Positions 9,401-16,101 of a DNA stretch of 64,000 nucleotides are shown here, in pieces. Source of the stretch: Nonomuraea sp. SBT364 (GTDB taxonomy: Bacteria; Actinomycetota; Actinomycetes; Streptosporangiales; Streptosporangiaceae); contig NZ_LAVL01000039.1 of NCBI RefSeq assembly GCF_001083785.1, forward strand, positions 1-64,000. The letters run 5' to 3'. The position numbers were made by a program, and so were the translations under genes. The stretch's first letter is position 1. Each line of letters starts with the position of its first letter. Under the pieces are notes generated by a model, which saw nothing but the letters and a program-made list of their open reading frames with translations, had not been told where the DNA came from and searched no databases.

Positions 9401-9995
9401 TGTCGAGGCCGTGGTCCATGATCTCCAGGTAGAAGTTGTCCTTGCCGAAGATGTCCTGGAACTTGGCGGCCGCCTTGAGCGCCTCGTCGTACTGGCCGAG
9501 CCGCAGCCGGGTCTGCACCTCGCCGGAGGGGCAGCCGGTGGTGGCCATCAGGCCCTTGGAGTGCTCGGCCAGGATCTCGGCGTCCATCCGCGCCCACTTG
9601 CGCACGAAGCCCTCGGTGTAGGCGCGCGAGGACAGCTTCATCAGGTTGTGCAGGCCGGTCTTGTCACGCGCCCAGATCGTCATGTGGGTGTAGTAGCCAC
9701 CCGCCGAGACGTCGTCCCTCTTCTGGTGCGGCTCGCCCCACAGCACCGGCTTCTTGTTGTGGCGCAGCTCCGGCGCCACGTAGGCCTCGATGCCGATGAC
9801 CGGCTTGATGCCGGCGCCGGTGGCCTGCCGGTAGAAGTCGTAGGCGCCGTGCATGTTGCCGTGGTCGGTGATCGCGATCGCCGGCATGCCCAGGTCGCCG
9901 ACCTGTTTGAACATCTGCTTGAGGCGCGCGGCACCGTCGAGCATGGAGTATTCGGTGTGCACATGCAGATGGACGAACGAGTCGCTGGACGACAT
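6468..9995 (-). CDS. dnaE: DNA polymerase III alpha subunit
   Basis: The replicative polymerase catalytic subunit, 1175 residues, close to DnaE1 of other actinobacteria. The N-terminal PHP domain begins with HLHVHTEYS (9-17). Its metal-binding histidines are intact, so proofreading by the PHP domain, as shown for mycobacterial DnaE1, is plausible. The polymerase active site PDVDIDFDE starts at about residue 417. The tandem helix-hairpin-helix/OB region and C-terminal tau-binding region follow. Start ATG 9995 has GGGAGG nine bases upstream, and a TAGAGT -10 candidate lies at 10035-10040. The gene stands alone. It is divergent from an amino-acid permease. Confidence 0.97.
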   Translation of the reverse strand: MSSSDSFVHLHVHTEYSMLDGAARLKQMFKQVGDLGMPAIAITDHGNMHGAYDFYRQATGAGIKPVIGIEAYVAPELRHNKKPVLWGEPHQKRDDVSAGGYYTHMTIWARDKTGLHNLMKLSSRAYTEGFVRKWARMDAEILAEHSKGLMATTGCPSGEVQTRLRLGQYDEALKAAAKFQDIFGKDNFYLEIMDHGLDIERRVRDGLTRISKELAIPPLVTNDSHYTYESDAASHDALLCIQTGKQLSDPDRFRFDGSGYYIKTADEMRAVDSSDLWAEGCRNTLLVAEKVDPTGFFEFKNLMPTYPIPDGMTETEFFRKTVWEGMDRRWPDGYDDEHRRQAEYEIGIIEQMGFPSYFLVVADFIMWAKENGIPVGPGRGSAAGSLVAYAMGITDLDPLPHGLIFERFLNPDRVSMPDVDIDFDERRRGDVIRYVTEKWGADKVAMIATFGTIKAKAAIKDAGRVLGYPYALGDKVSKAFPPAVMGKDIPLAGIFDKDHPRYNEAGELRRLYEEDVDVKATMDLGKGLEGLIRQTGVHAAGVIMSAEVITDHIPIMRRDSDGAIITQFDYPTCETLGLLKMDFLGLRNLTIIDDCLKMIQSNTGEWIELLKLPLDDRKTYELLGRGDTLGVFQLDGGGMRSLLRLMKPDNFEDISAVGALYRPGPMGANSHTNYALRKNGQQEITPIHEEFRDSLAEILDTTYGLIVYQEQVMAIAQKVAGFSLGKADLLRRAMGKKKKAELDKQFESFEAGMKANGYSDSAVKTLWDILLPFSDYAFNKAHSAAYGLVSYWTAYLKANHPAAYMAALLSSVKDDKDKSALYLNECRRMGIKVFPPDVNDSDFDFTPRGTDIRFGLSAVRNVGGNVVDGIISARKEKGRFADFKEFLRKVPAIVCNKRVIESLIKAGAFDSLGHVRKGLVMVHEQAVDAIIDIKKNEAIGQDSLFGAIDGGEDQTFDVQIPAGEWDKNTLLQFEREMLGLYVSDHPLFGVEHILASGADCSIAAVQDESRSDGQVVTVGGILSGVQRKVTKKGDTWVLTQLEDLEGAIEVMIFPSAYQLCSTILAEDAIVFVKGRIDKREDVAKIIAMEVTAPDLTQEAGGPLLVSLPLTRCTPPVVSRLKEILTTHPGTSEVHLQVHNGPKTTVMRVDDRLRVAPSPALMGDLKELLGPACLGA

Positions 9996-10034
9996 GGAGC
10001 GGCGCCTCCCGGTCTGATGTGATTGTGCGCTCCG

Positions 10035-10040
10035 ACTCTA
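10035..10040 (-). promoter_or_regulatory. Candidate -10 box of dnaE
   Basis: TAGAGT on the minus strand lies about 40 bases before the dnaE ATG, leaving room for a short untranslated leader that carries the GGGAGG ribosome site. The -35 region is not recognisable. Confidence 0.35.
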
Positions 10041-10096
10041 GTGGTCCCCGCCGACACTCCGGGCGCGGCGTGCCGGACGCCGCCGCCGCCCCGCGC

Positions 10097-10111
10097 GCCG
10101 ATATCGTCGGC
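10097..10111 (+). promoter_or_regulatory. Inverted repeat overlapping candidate -10 of permease gene
   Basis: GCCGA and TCGGC arms flank TATCG, and the core contains TATCGT, a possible -10 box 29-34 bases before the permease GTG. The overlap of a dyad with the promoter suggests an operator, but the arms are only five bases in a GC-rich region. Confidence 0.3.
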
Positions 10112-10140
10112 ATCACGGAACGTGACGAAGGAGACACCGG

Positions 10141-11508
10141 GTGCGTACGGAGACGGACGAGGGATACAAGCCCGCTCTGGGCAACCGGCAGGTGCAGATG
10201 ATCGCCATCGGCGGGGCGATCGGCGTGGGGCTGTTCCTCGGCGCCGGCGGCCGGATGGCGGCCGCCGGCCCCGCGCTCGTGCTGTCGTACGCCGCCGCCG
10301 GCCTGGCCGCGTTCTTCGTCATGCGGGCCCTGGGCGAGCTGGTGCTCCACCGGCCGACGTCGGGCGCGTTCGTGGAGTACGCGGGCGAGTTCGTGGGGCC
10401 GTGGGCGGCCTTCGCCAGCGGCTGGATGTACTGGCTGAACTGGGCGTTCACCGGCATCGCCGAGCTGACCGCGATCGCCACGTACGTCCACTACTGGGCG
10501 CCGGCGTTCCCCCAGTGGCTGACCGCGCTGCTGGCCCTGGCCTTCGTGCTCGTGGTGAACCTGCTGTCGGTCAAGCTCTTCGGCGAGCTGGAGTTCTGGT
10601 TCGCGCTGCTGAAGGTGCTGGCCATCGTCACGTTCCTGGTCGTCGGGCTGGTCCTGGTGGTGTTCACCGTGGGACAGGCCGGGCCGCAGAACCTGGTCGC
10701 GCACGGCGGCTTCCTGCCCACCGGGTTCCCCATGGTGCTGATGAGCCTTCAGTCGGTGGTCTTCGCGTACGCCTCCATCGAGCTGGTCGGCATCGCCGCG
10801 GGCGAGACGGCCAAGCCGCACGAGGTCATGCCGAAGGCCATCAACGGCGTCGTGTGGCGCATCGCGATCTTCTACGTGGGGTCGGTGCTGCTGCTGGCCA
10901 TGGTGCTGCCGTGGACCGCGTACGAGGCCGGCACCTCGCCGTTCGTCACCGTCTTCGCCGGGCTCGGGGTGCCGTGGGCCGCCGACGCGATGAACCTCGT
11001 GGTGATCACCGCGGCGCTGTCGTCGTGCAACTCCGGCCTGTACGCGACGGGCCGCATCCTGCGGTCGATGGCCCGCAAGCGGGAGGCTCCCGGGTTCGCC
11101 GCGGCGCTCAGCTCCCGGCGGGTGCCGATCGGCGGCATCGTGTTCACCGCCTCGATGTTCCTGGGGGGCGTGGCGCTGTTCTACTTCCTGCCGACGCGGG
11201 CGTTCAACATCGCCACCGCCGTCGCCTCGCTGGGCGTGATCACCACGTGGGGCACGCTGGTCTACTGCCAGCTCCGGCTGCGCGCGACCGGGCACCGCTC
11301 GGCGTTCCCGATGCCCGGCAGCCCGTACACCAACTGGATCACGCTGGCCTTCCTCGCGCTGGTCGTGCTGCTGATGCCGTTCGCGGACGAGGACCAGCGG
11401 GTCGCGTTCTACCTGCTGCCGGTCGTCGCGGGGGCGATCGCGCTGGGCTGGGCGGCGCTCAGGAGGCGGCGCACCGCGGCCATCGCCGATCCCGCCGTGG
11501 CCGAATGA
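10141..11508 (+). CDS. Amino acid permease (APC superfamily, GABA/D-Ser/D-Ala permease type)
   Basis: A 455-residue inner-membrane amino acid:proton symporter of the APC superfamily. The first helix carries the family signature IGGAIGVGLFLGAGG near residues 22-36, and about twelve hydrophobic segments are evident. The N-terminal and helix-1 pattern resembles the AAT subfamily (CycA, GabP, AnsP). The exact substrate cannot be read from the sequence. It starts with GTG 10141 behind AAGGAGA. It is a single gene, divergent from dnaE, with a dyad overlapping its likely -10 region. Confidence 0.88.
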   Translation: MRTETDEGYKPALGNRQVQMIAIGGAIGVGLFLGAGGRMAAAGPALVLSYAAAGLAAFFVMRALGELVLHRPTSGAFVEYAGEFVGPWAAFASGWMYWLNWAFTGIAELTAIATYVHYWAPAFPQWLTALLALAFVLVVNLLSVKLFGELEFWFALLKVLAIVTFLVVGLVLVVFTVGQAGPQNLVAHGGFLPTGFPMVLMSLQSVVFAYASIELVGIAAGETAKPHEVMPKAINGVVWRIAIFYVGSVLLLAMVLPWTAYEAGTSPFVTVFAGLGVPWAADAMNLVVITAALSSCNSGLYATGRILRSMARKREAPGFAAALSSRRVPIGGIVFTASMFLGGVALFYFLPTRAFNIATAVASLGVITTWGTLVYCQLRLRATGHRSAFPMPGSPYTNWITLAFLALVVLLMPFADEDQRVAFYLLPVVAGAIALGWAALRRRRTAAIADPAVAE

Positions 11509-11535
11509 GCGCCCGCGCCTGATCATCCGGTGTTC

Positions 11536-11577
11536 TAGGCTCGATGGCGCAATGGCCGTCACCGGGGGGAGGCAGCG
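11536..11577 (+). promoter_or_regulatory. Promoter and strong ribosome site of SGNH hydrolase gene
   Basis: TAGGCT at 11536-11541 is a good -10 box. About 25 bases downstream is GGGGGAGG (ending 11572), a strong ribosome site that stands five bases before an in-frame CTG at 11578. No ATG, GTG or TTG in the hydrolase frame lies at the proper distance from it. Confidence 0.45.
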
Positions 11578-11673
11578 CTGGACGAGGCGGACGCGCGCAC
11601 GCGACCACGGGCGGGACTCGGCGCGAGACTGAAGGCCGCGGCGCACCGGCTCACCGGGATCGCCCGGGATGCC

Positions 11674-12729
11674 GTGATCACTCCGGTCACCCAGGGCGCC
11701 GGGATCGCGCGGATCGTACGGATCGGGGTGGCGGTCGCGATCGGCGGCGCGCTGGCGCTGTCCGTGGTGCCGCTCGGGCTGCACACACTGGCCGGCTGCG
11801 CCGTGCTCGACCTGGGCTGTCCCCCGCGGGAGCCACGCGGGCGGCTCCCGGAGCTGACCCGGCTGACGCCCGTGGAGGTGGCGCTGAGCGGCGGTTACGT
11901 GGCGCTCGGCGACTCCTACTCCTCCGGCGAGGGCGTCTACGAGAGCGAGCAGGCGCCGGCCGGCGAGGGCGCGGCGCGCTGCCACCGCTCCCAGGGCTCC
12001 TACGCGCCGCAGGTGGCGGGCGCGCACGCCTTCGGCGGCGGCGCCGGCTTCTGGGCCTGCAGCGGCGCCACCACCGGCCAGCTCCTGCGCGGACAGTACG
12101 GGCACGCGCCGCAGGTCAGCCGGGTGACGGCGGAGACGACCCTGGTGACGCTGAGCATCGGCGGCAACGACGCCGGTTTCGCCCCGGTGCTGACCGAGTG
12201 CATCGCCAAGCTGCCGTGGTCATCGGCATGCGTCGACCAGGACGCCGAGGTACGGCGGCGGATCGAGGAGCTGCGGCCCCGGCTGCGCGAGGTGCTCGCC
12301 CAGATCCGGGCGCGGGCGCCGCGGGCGCGGGTGATCGTGCTCGGCTACCCCCGGCCGTTCCCCGCCGAGCCGTCGAAGGGCGTCACCAACCTCTCGGTCA
12401 CCGACCAGCGCTGGCTCAACGGCGTGACCCGGCGGCTCAACGACGTGGTGGGAGCGGTGGCGCGGGAGTTCGAGCAGCTGATCACCGCGTTCGGCGCGCC
12501 GGGGAGCGTGGAGTACGTGGACGCCTACGACGCCTTCGACGGGCACGAGGTGGGCCGGCCGCGCCCGTACCTGAACGGGCTGGTCGTGGACCTGGACGAG
12601 CTGACCGTCAACGCGCGCAGCTTCCACCCCACCGCCGACGGCTACCGGCGGTTCGCCGGCCTGGTCAACGAGCGCATCGTCGCCGGGCCCGGCCGCCCGA
12701 TGAACGACTTCCGCCTCACACCGCCCTGA
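11674..12729 (+). CDS. Membrane-anchored SGNH/GDSL hydrolase
   Basis: An extracytoplasmic SGNH-fold esterase/lipase. From GTG 11674 it has 351 residues: a hydrophobic signal anchor (about 15-38), then block I GDSYSSGEG (79-87, nucleophile Ser81), block III GGND in SIGGNDAGF, and block V SFHPTADGY with the catalytic His. The catalytic residues are therefore complete. Two cysteines in the anchor-proximal segment and later pairs may form disulfides, as in the Streptomyces secreted SGNH enzymes. The frame stays open upstream to 11539, and a CTG at 11578 has the best ribosome site, which would add 32 basic residues before the anchor. The GTG start is the conservative choice. The substrate is unknown. 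Confidence 0.85.
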   Translation: MITPVTQGAGIARIVRIGVAVAIGGALALSVVPLGLHTLAGCAVLDLGCPPREPRGRLPELTRLTPVEVALSGGYVALGDSYSSGEGVYESEQAPAGEGAARCHRSQGSYAPQVAGAHAFGGGAGFWACSGATTGQLLRGQYGHAPQVSRVTAETTLVTLSIGGNDAGFAPVLTECIAKLPWSSACVDQDAEVRRRIEELRPRLREVLAQIRARAPRARVIVLGYPRPFPAEPSKGVTNLSVTDQRWLNGVTRRLNDVVGAVAREFEQLITAFGAPGSVEYVDAYDAFDGHEVGRPRPYLNGLVVDLDELTVNARSFHPTADGYRRFAGLVNERIVAGPGRPMNDFRLTPP

Positions 12730-12831
12730 CCCGCCCGCCCGCGGCTGCGGGGCCGCTTCTCAGGATCGCCGGCGCACCACCCGGCCGCGCGCCCACCAGC
12801 GAGGCGGGTGGCCTCACGGCCGGAAGGCCGC

Positions 12832-13692
12832 CTACTGGCGGGCGCGTTCCTCGGCGAGGTGGAGGCCGGCCTCGATGATCGCGTTCATGACGGGGGCCAG
12901 GCGGGCCTCGCCGAGCTCGGGGGCGCGCTGGGCCATCCGGGTCACCAGGGCGCGCTCGCGGGCCAGGTCGCGGCCCGCGAAGCCGCCCACCGGCTTGAGG
13001 CGCTGCACGATGCCGGCCAGCGCGGCACGGCGTTCCAGCAGGGTGGCCAGGGCGGCGTCGACCCGGTCGATCGCCTGCCGGCAGTCGGCCAGCGTGCCCG
13101 GCGCCTCGGGACGCAGCAGCGCGCCGACCAGCGTCACGGCCTCCTCGGCCTGCCTCCGGTCATCCGGGGCGTCGTCCACGATCAGCCCGTCGGCCCCCGC
13201 GGCCACGGCCGCCGCACCCAACCCCGCGTCGAGGGCGCCGGCATCTCCGGACAGATCGGCGAGGACGGGCAGGCCGGACGCCTCCCTGGCGGCCCGCATC
13301 AGCCCCAGGTCGGCGCTCTCGCAGAGGATGACCTGGTCGTTGCCCTCGGCGGCGACGTAGCCGGCCACCCCCAGCCACTCCTCCAGCGACGCCGACGGGC
13401 GGCGCTCCACCACCACGGGCAGGCCCAGCGCGGCCACCGCGCGCACCAGCGGGATGTCACGCGTCCACGCCGACCCGACCACCACGCCACGGGCCAGCGA
13501 CGCGATCGCGGGCAGGTCGCCGGCGCCGGCGGGCTCGACGAGGGTGACCCCGTCCCGCAGCCGCTCGAAGGCGTCCCCGTCACGCCCGCCGCGCTCACGC
13601 AGGCTCACCCGGTCGCTGATCACCACGGCGGGGCCCTCGCCCACGCGCAGCCCGCCCAGCGCGACCACGTGCCGTTCCAAGGTCGATGACAT
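12832..13692 (-). CDS. Degenerate DAHP-synthase-like barrel fused to chorismate mutase (AroQ type)
   Basis: A 286-residue cytosolic protein in two parts. Residues about 15-193 align by eye with the C-terminal two-thirds of type I-beta DAHP synthases: LPVVVERR (91-98) sits where PVLLKRG is expected, followed by EEWL, AEGNDQVILCES and GADGLIVDD. The catalytic Lys, the PCSVE metal-Cys motif, the KPRTSP loop and the DPSH metal-His are all missing or changed (DLSGD at 146-150), so the barrel should not make DAHP. Residues 200-286 are an AroQ chorismate mutase with Arg205, Arg221 or Arg222, Lys233, Asp242 and Arg245-Glu246. The position of E. coli Gln88 appears to be Ala or Glu. The predicted reaction is chorismate to prephenate, the branch to Phe and Tyr. 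The start is ATG 13692, with GGGGAG upstream. It is preceded by a leader peptide and terminator. Confidence 0.75.
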   Translation of the reverse strand: MSSTLERHVVALGGLRVGEGPAVVISDRVSLRERGGRDGDAFERLRDGVTLVEPAGAGDLPAIASLARGVVVGSAWTRDIPLVRAVAALGLPVVVERRPSASLEEWLGVAGYVAAEGNDQVILCESADLGLMRAAREASGLPVLADLSGDAGALDAGLGAAAVAAGADGLIVDDAPDDRRQAEEAVTLVGALLRPEAPGTLADCRQAIDRVDAALATLLERRAALAGIVQRLKPVGGFAGRDLARERALVTRMAQRAPELGEARLAPVMNAIIEAGLHLAEERARQ

Positions 13693-13740
13693 CTCGGCTC
13701 CCCAATCGGCCGGCTCTTCTGGAACCGGCGGAAAAACCAA

Positions 13741-13768
13741 AAAGGCAGAGACCAGGCGTCTCTGCCTT
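13741..13768 (-). terminator. Intrinsic terminator in the leader of the chorismate mutase fusion (attenuator)
   Basis: On the minus strand AAGGCAGAGA (13768-13759) pairs perfectly with TCTCTGCCTT (13751-13742) around a seven-base loop. TTT, GG and TTTTT follow, a classic U-rich release tract that is rare in this GC-rich DNA. No gene on this strand ends upstream, because the neighbour is a divergent kinase. The only transcript it can stop is the leader of the chorismate mutase fusion, which marks it as an attenuator. Confidence 0.72.
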
Positions 13769-13789
13769 CGTGCCGACTCCAGGTGGTCG

Positions 13790-13846
13790 CTAGCTGACGA
13801 CCGGCCCTCCCGGAGCCGGCTCGGTAAACGCGTAGCGACAAGTCAT
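13790..13846 (-). CDS. Putative 18-residue leader peptide MTCRYAFTEPAPGGPVVS
   Basis: An 18-codon reading frame from ATG 13846 to TAG 13790, 22 bases before the terminator stem of the chorismate mutase fusion gene. It contains one Tyr (TAC) and one Phe (TTT) codon close together, with low-GC codons ACT, TGT and TTT that are unusual here. The bases GTCGCTA over the Cys-Arg-Tyr codons are complementary to TAGCGAC at the stop codon. A ribosome stalled at Tyr or Phe would block that pairing. No Shine-Dalgarno is seen. A TAAAGT -10 box six bases upstream suggests leaderless translation. Single Tyr and Phe codons are weaker than the runs in classical leader peptides, so this is a candidate only. 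Confidence 0.45.
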   Translation of the reverse strand: MTCRYAFTEPAPGGPVVS

Positions 13847-13852
13847 GTAGGA

Positions 13853-13858
13853 ACTTTA
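13853..13858 (-). promoter_or_regulatory. -10 box for the leader of the chorismate mutase fusion
   Basis: TAAAGT on the minus strand followed by six bases and the leader-peptide ATG. The -35 region is weak. The geometry equals that of the other leaderless candidates in this window. Confidence 0.4.
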
Positions 13859-13980
13859 CACCCGTCCTTCCACCTGCCGGGACATCGTTCCCGAATGGTG
13901 GACTGGCCTTCCGGCGAGTCGCCGTTGATCCGCGCCTATGGGAGTATTTCTTGGCCGAGAGGGAGGGTTTGAGGCCGTTG

Positions 13981-16092
13981 ATGTCGGATCGCAAGCAGGA
14001 CGGACGCCGCATCGCCGGTCGTTACCACCTGCAGGAACCCATCGGCAAGGGCGGGATGGGCATTGTCTGGCGTGCTCATGACGAACTCCTTGACCGCACC
14101 GTCGCTGTCAAGGAAGTCAGGTACGCCGCCGCCCTGGGTGACGAGGTGCAGCTGCTCAACCGGCGCACGATGCGTGAGGCGCGGGCGGCGGCCAGGTTCG
14201 AGCACCCGAACGTGATCGTCGTGCACGACGTGATCGAGGAGGACGACCGCCCCTGGATCGTCATGCAGCTCGTCCCGTCGCGCTCGCTCGGCGCGGTGAT
14301 CAAGCAGGACGGGCCGCTGCCCCCCGAGAGGGTGGCGGAGATCGGCCTGGCGGTCCTCGACGCGCTGCACCGCGCGCACGAGTCCGGCGTGCTGCACCGC
14401 GACGTCAAGCCCGAGAACGTGCTGCTGGCCGACGACGGCCGGGTGGTGCTGACCGACTTCGGCATCGCCACGCTGGAGACCGAGACGCAGCTCACCGTGA
14501 CGGGGCTGGCGGGCACGCCGGCGTTCATCGCGCCGGAGCGGCTCAAGGGGCTGCCCGCGCGGCGCGAGTCGGACCTGTGGTCGCTCGGCGCCACGCTCTA
14601 CACCGCCGTGGAGGGCCGCTCGCCGCATGAGCGCGGGATGGCGCTGGCCACCATGCACGCGGTGCTGACCGACGAGCCCGACCCGGCTCCGCACGCGGGG
14701 CCGCTCGCGCCGGTGATCGACGGCCTGCTGGCCAAGGAGCCGGTCCAGCGGCTCACGTACGAGGAGACGACGCGGCTGCTGCGCCGGATCAGCCAGTCCG
14801 GCGGCCGGCCGGCGCCGGTCCCCCGCGCCGACCCGCCGACGCGGGTGCAGCCGGCGGTCGAGGACGACATGCCGACGGACCCGAACCTGGCGCCCGTCCG
14901 GCCGGCCCAGCCCGCCCACCCCGCGCGGCCGTCGCGGCCGTCGCGGCCCGCGTCGTTCGCCGAGACCGGCGCGCGCTTCCCCGAGCCGGGCGCGCGCCGT
15001 CCGCGGAGCGACGCCCGCACCCCGGAGACCCGCGCCCGCGACGAGGAGCGCGACGCCCGCTACCCCCGCGACCGCTCCCGCCAGGAGAGCGACGCCCGCT
15101 ACGCCGAGGGCCGCTCCCGCCAGGAGGGCGACGCCCGCTACCCGGACAGCCGCTCCCGCCAGGAAGGCGACTCACGCTACGCCGAGGGCCGCTCCCGCCA
15201 GGAGGGTGAGTCGCGGTACGCGGAGGGCCGTGCTCGTCCGGAGGGGGAGTCGCGGTATCCGGAGACCCGCGCCCGCCGCTCGGAGGCCGACTCGCTCTTC
15301 GGGGAGGCCGCCGACCGGTTCGGGCAGGCGACCGCCGACCCGGCGACCGGCGACCCGACGCGGGAGGGCGGCTCCGACAGGCGGCAGGCCGTGCCCGTGG
15401 TCGTCGCCGTCGTCGCCGTCGTGCTGATCGCGGCCGTCGGCGGCTATCTCGGCCTGCGCTCCACGGCCGACGACGAGGCTCCGCAGAAGCAGCGGACCGC
15501 CGCCACGGACACCACCGCCTCCACCGGCGCCTCCGAGTCACCCTCGGAGCCGTCGGGGCCGTCGCCCGAGTCGCCGGCCGCCACCCCGGCCGGCCGCCCC
15601 TCCCCCACCCCCACCGAGACGGAGGAGAAGGCGGAGTCCGCGGCCCTGCCCGACGGCTGGAAGCTGTACAAGGACAAGAAGCTCGACTTCACCATGGGGC
15701 TGCCCAAGGGCTGGAAGGAGTACAAGCGCGAGGGCAGCCAGGTCTTCTTCCGCGGCCCCGGCGCCGCGTCCAACGCCTTCGTGTCGGTCGACCGGGCGTC
15801 CAACCCGGGCTCGGACCCGTACAAGGACTGGAAGAAGCAGGAGAAGAGCGCCCGCTACGGCTTCGGCGGCTACGAGCTCCTCGGCATCAAGAAGGTCGAC
15901 TTCCAGAAGGCCGCCGCCGACTGGGACTTCACCTGGCGCACCAACACGGGCGTGACGCGGGTGCGCAACCGCGGGTTCGTCACCGAGAACGGCCGCGGCT
16001 ACGCGATCTACTGGCACAACCTCAACAGCCGCTGGAAGAAGGACTACCACTTCTTCGAGACGTTCTGCGCGACCTTCAAACCCGACCAGTAG
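13981..16092 (+). CDS. Transmembrane Ser/Thr protein kinase with extracytoplasmic sensor domain
   Basis: A 703-residue PknB-like receptor kinase. The cytoplasmic kinase domain has the glycine loop GKGGMG (22-27), Lys44, the catalytic HRDVKPEN from about residue 139, DFG, and SDLWSLGATLY. A proline- and arginine-rich juxtamembrane region follows, including five 13-residue repeats (RSRQEGDARYAEG type). One membrane helix lies at about 471-492, and then a Ser/Thr/Pro-rich stalk. From about 556 to the end is a roughly 150-residue domain (GWKLYKDKKLDFTMGLPKGW...) shared with the next kinase. It has no PASTA repeats. ATG 13981 has GAGG six bases upstream. A TTG at 13951, with GGGAG upstream, is an alternative adding ten residues. 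Partners and ligand are unknown. Confidence 0.88.
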   Translation: MSDRKQDGRRIAGRYHLQEPIGKGGMGIVWRAHDELLDRTVAVKEVRYAAALGDEVQLLNRRTMREARAAARFEHPNVIVVHDVIEEDDRPWIVMQLVPSRSLGAVIKQDGPLPPERVAEIGLAVLDALHRAHESGVLHRDVKPENVLLADDGRVVLTDFGIATLETETQLTVTGLAGTPAFIAPERLKGLPARRESDLWSLGATLYTAVEGRSPHERGMALATMHAVLTDEPDPAPHAGPLAPVIDGLLAKEPVQRLTYEETTRLLRRISQSGGRPAPVPRADPPTRVQPAVEDDMPTDPNLAPVRPAQPAHPARPSRPSRPASFAETGARFPEPGARRPRSDARTPETRARDEERDARYPRDRSRQESDARYAEGRSRQEGDARYPDSRSRQEGDSRYAEGRSRQEGESRYAEGRARPEGESRYPETRARRSEADSLFGEAADRFGQATADPATGDPTREGGSDRRQAVPVVVAVVAVVLIAAVGGYLGLRSTADDEAPQKQRTAATDTTASTGASESPSEPSGPSPESPAATPAGRPSPTPTETEEKAESAALPDGWKLYKDKKLDFTMGLPKGWKEYKREGSQVFFRGPGAASNAFVSVDRASNPGSDPYKDWKKQEKSARYGFGGYELLGIKKVDFQKAAADWDFTWRTNTGVTRVRNRGFVTENGRGYAIYWHNLNSRWKKDYHFFETFCATFKPDQ
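15073..15267 (+). repeat. Five tandem 39-bp repeats inside the first kinase gene
   Basis: Units begin at 15073, 15112, 15151, 15190 and 15229. The last two are diverged. Each encodes 13 residues of the type RSRQEGDARYAEG, just on the cytoplasmic side of the membrane helix. In-frame unit length means copy-number change would not break the gene. Confidence 0.85.
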
Positions 16093-16095
16093 GCT
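16090..16095 (+). promoter_or_regulatory. -10 box of second kinase, overlapping stop codon of the first
   Basis: TAGGCT uses the TAG stop of the upstream kinase and is followed by exactly six bases and the ATG of the second kinase. No ribosome site is present, so a separate leaderless message is possible in addition to read-through. Confidence 0.42.
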
Positions 16096-16101
16096 GCGGC
16101 G

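Noticed and set aside
61-10022. Very long open frames on the strand opposite to PBP, murA and dnaE
   Set aside because: At this GC content antisense frames are long by default. They are Arg/Ala/Gly/Val-rich and lack family motifs.
13741-13768. Terminator reading on the plus strand towards the first kinase
   Set aside because: On the plus strand the hairpin is followed by CG-rich bases rather than Ts. Only the minus strand has the release tract.
15073-15267. 39-bp repeats considered as a mobile or phase-variation locus
   Set aside because: Unit length is a multiple of three and all copies stay in frame with a sensible linker, so this is a coding repeat.
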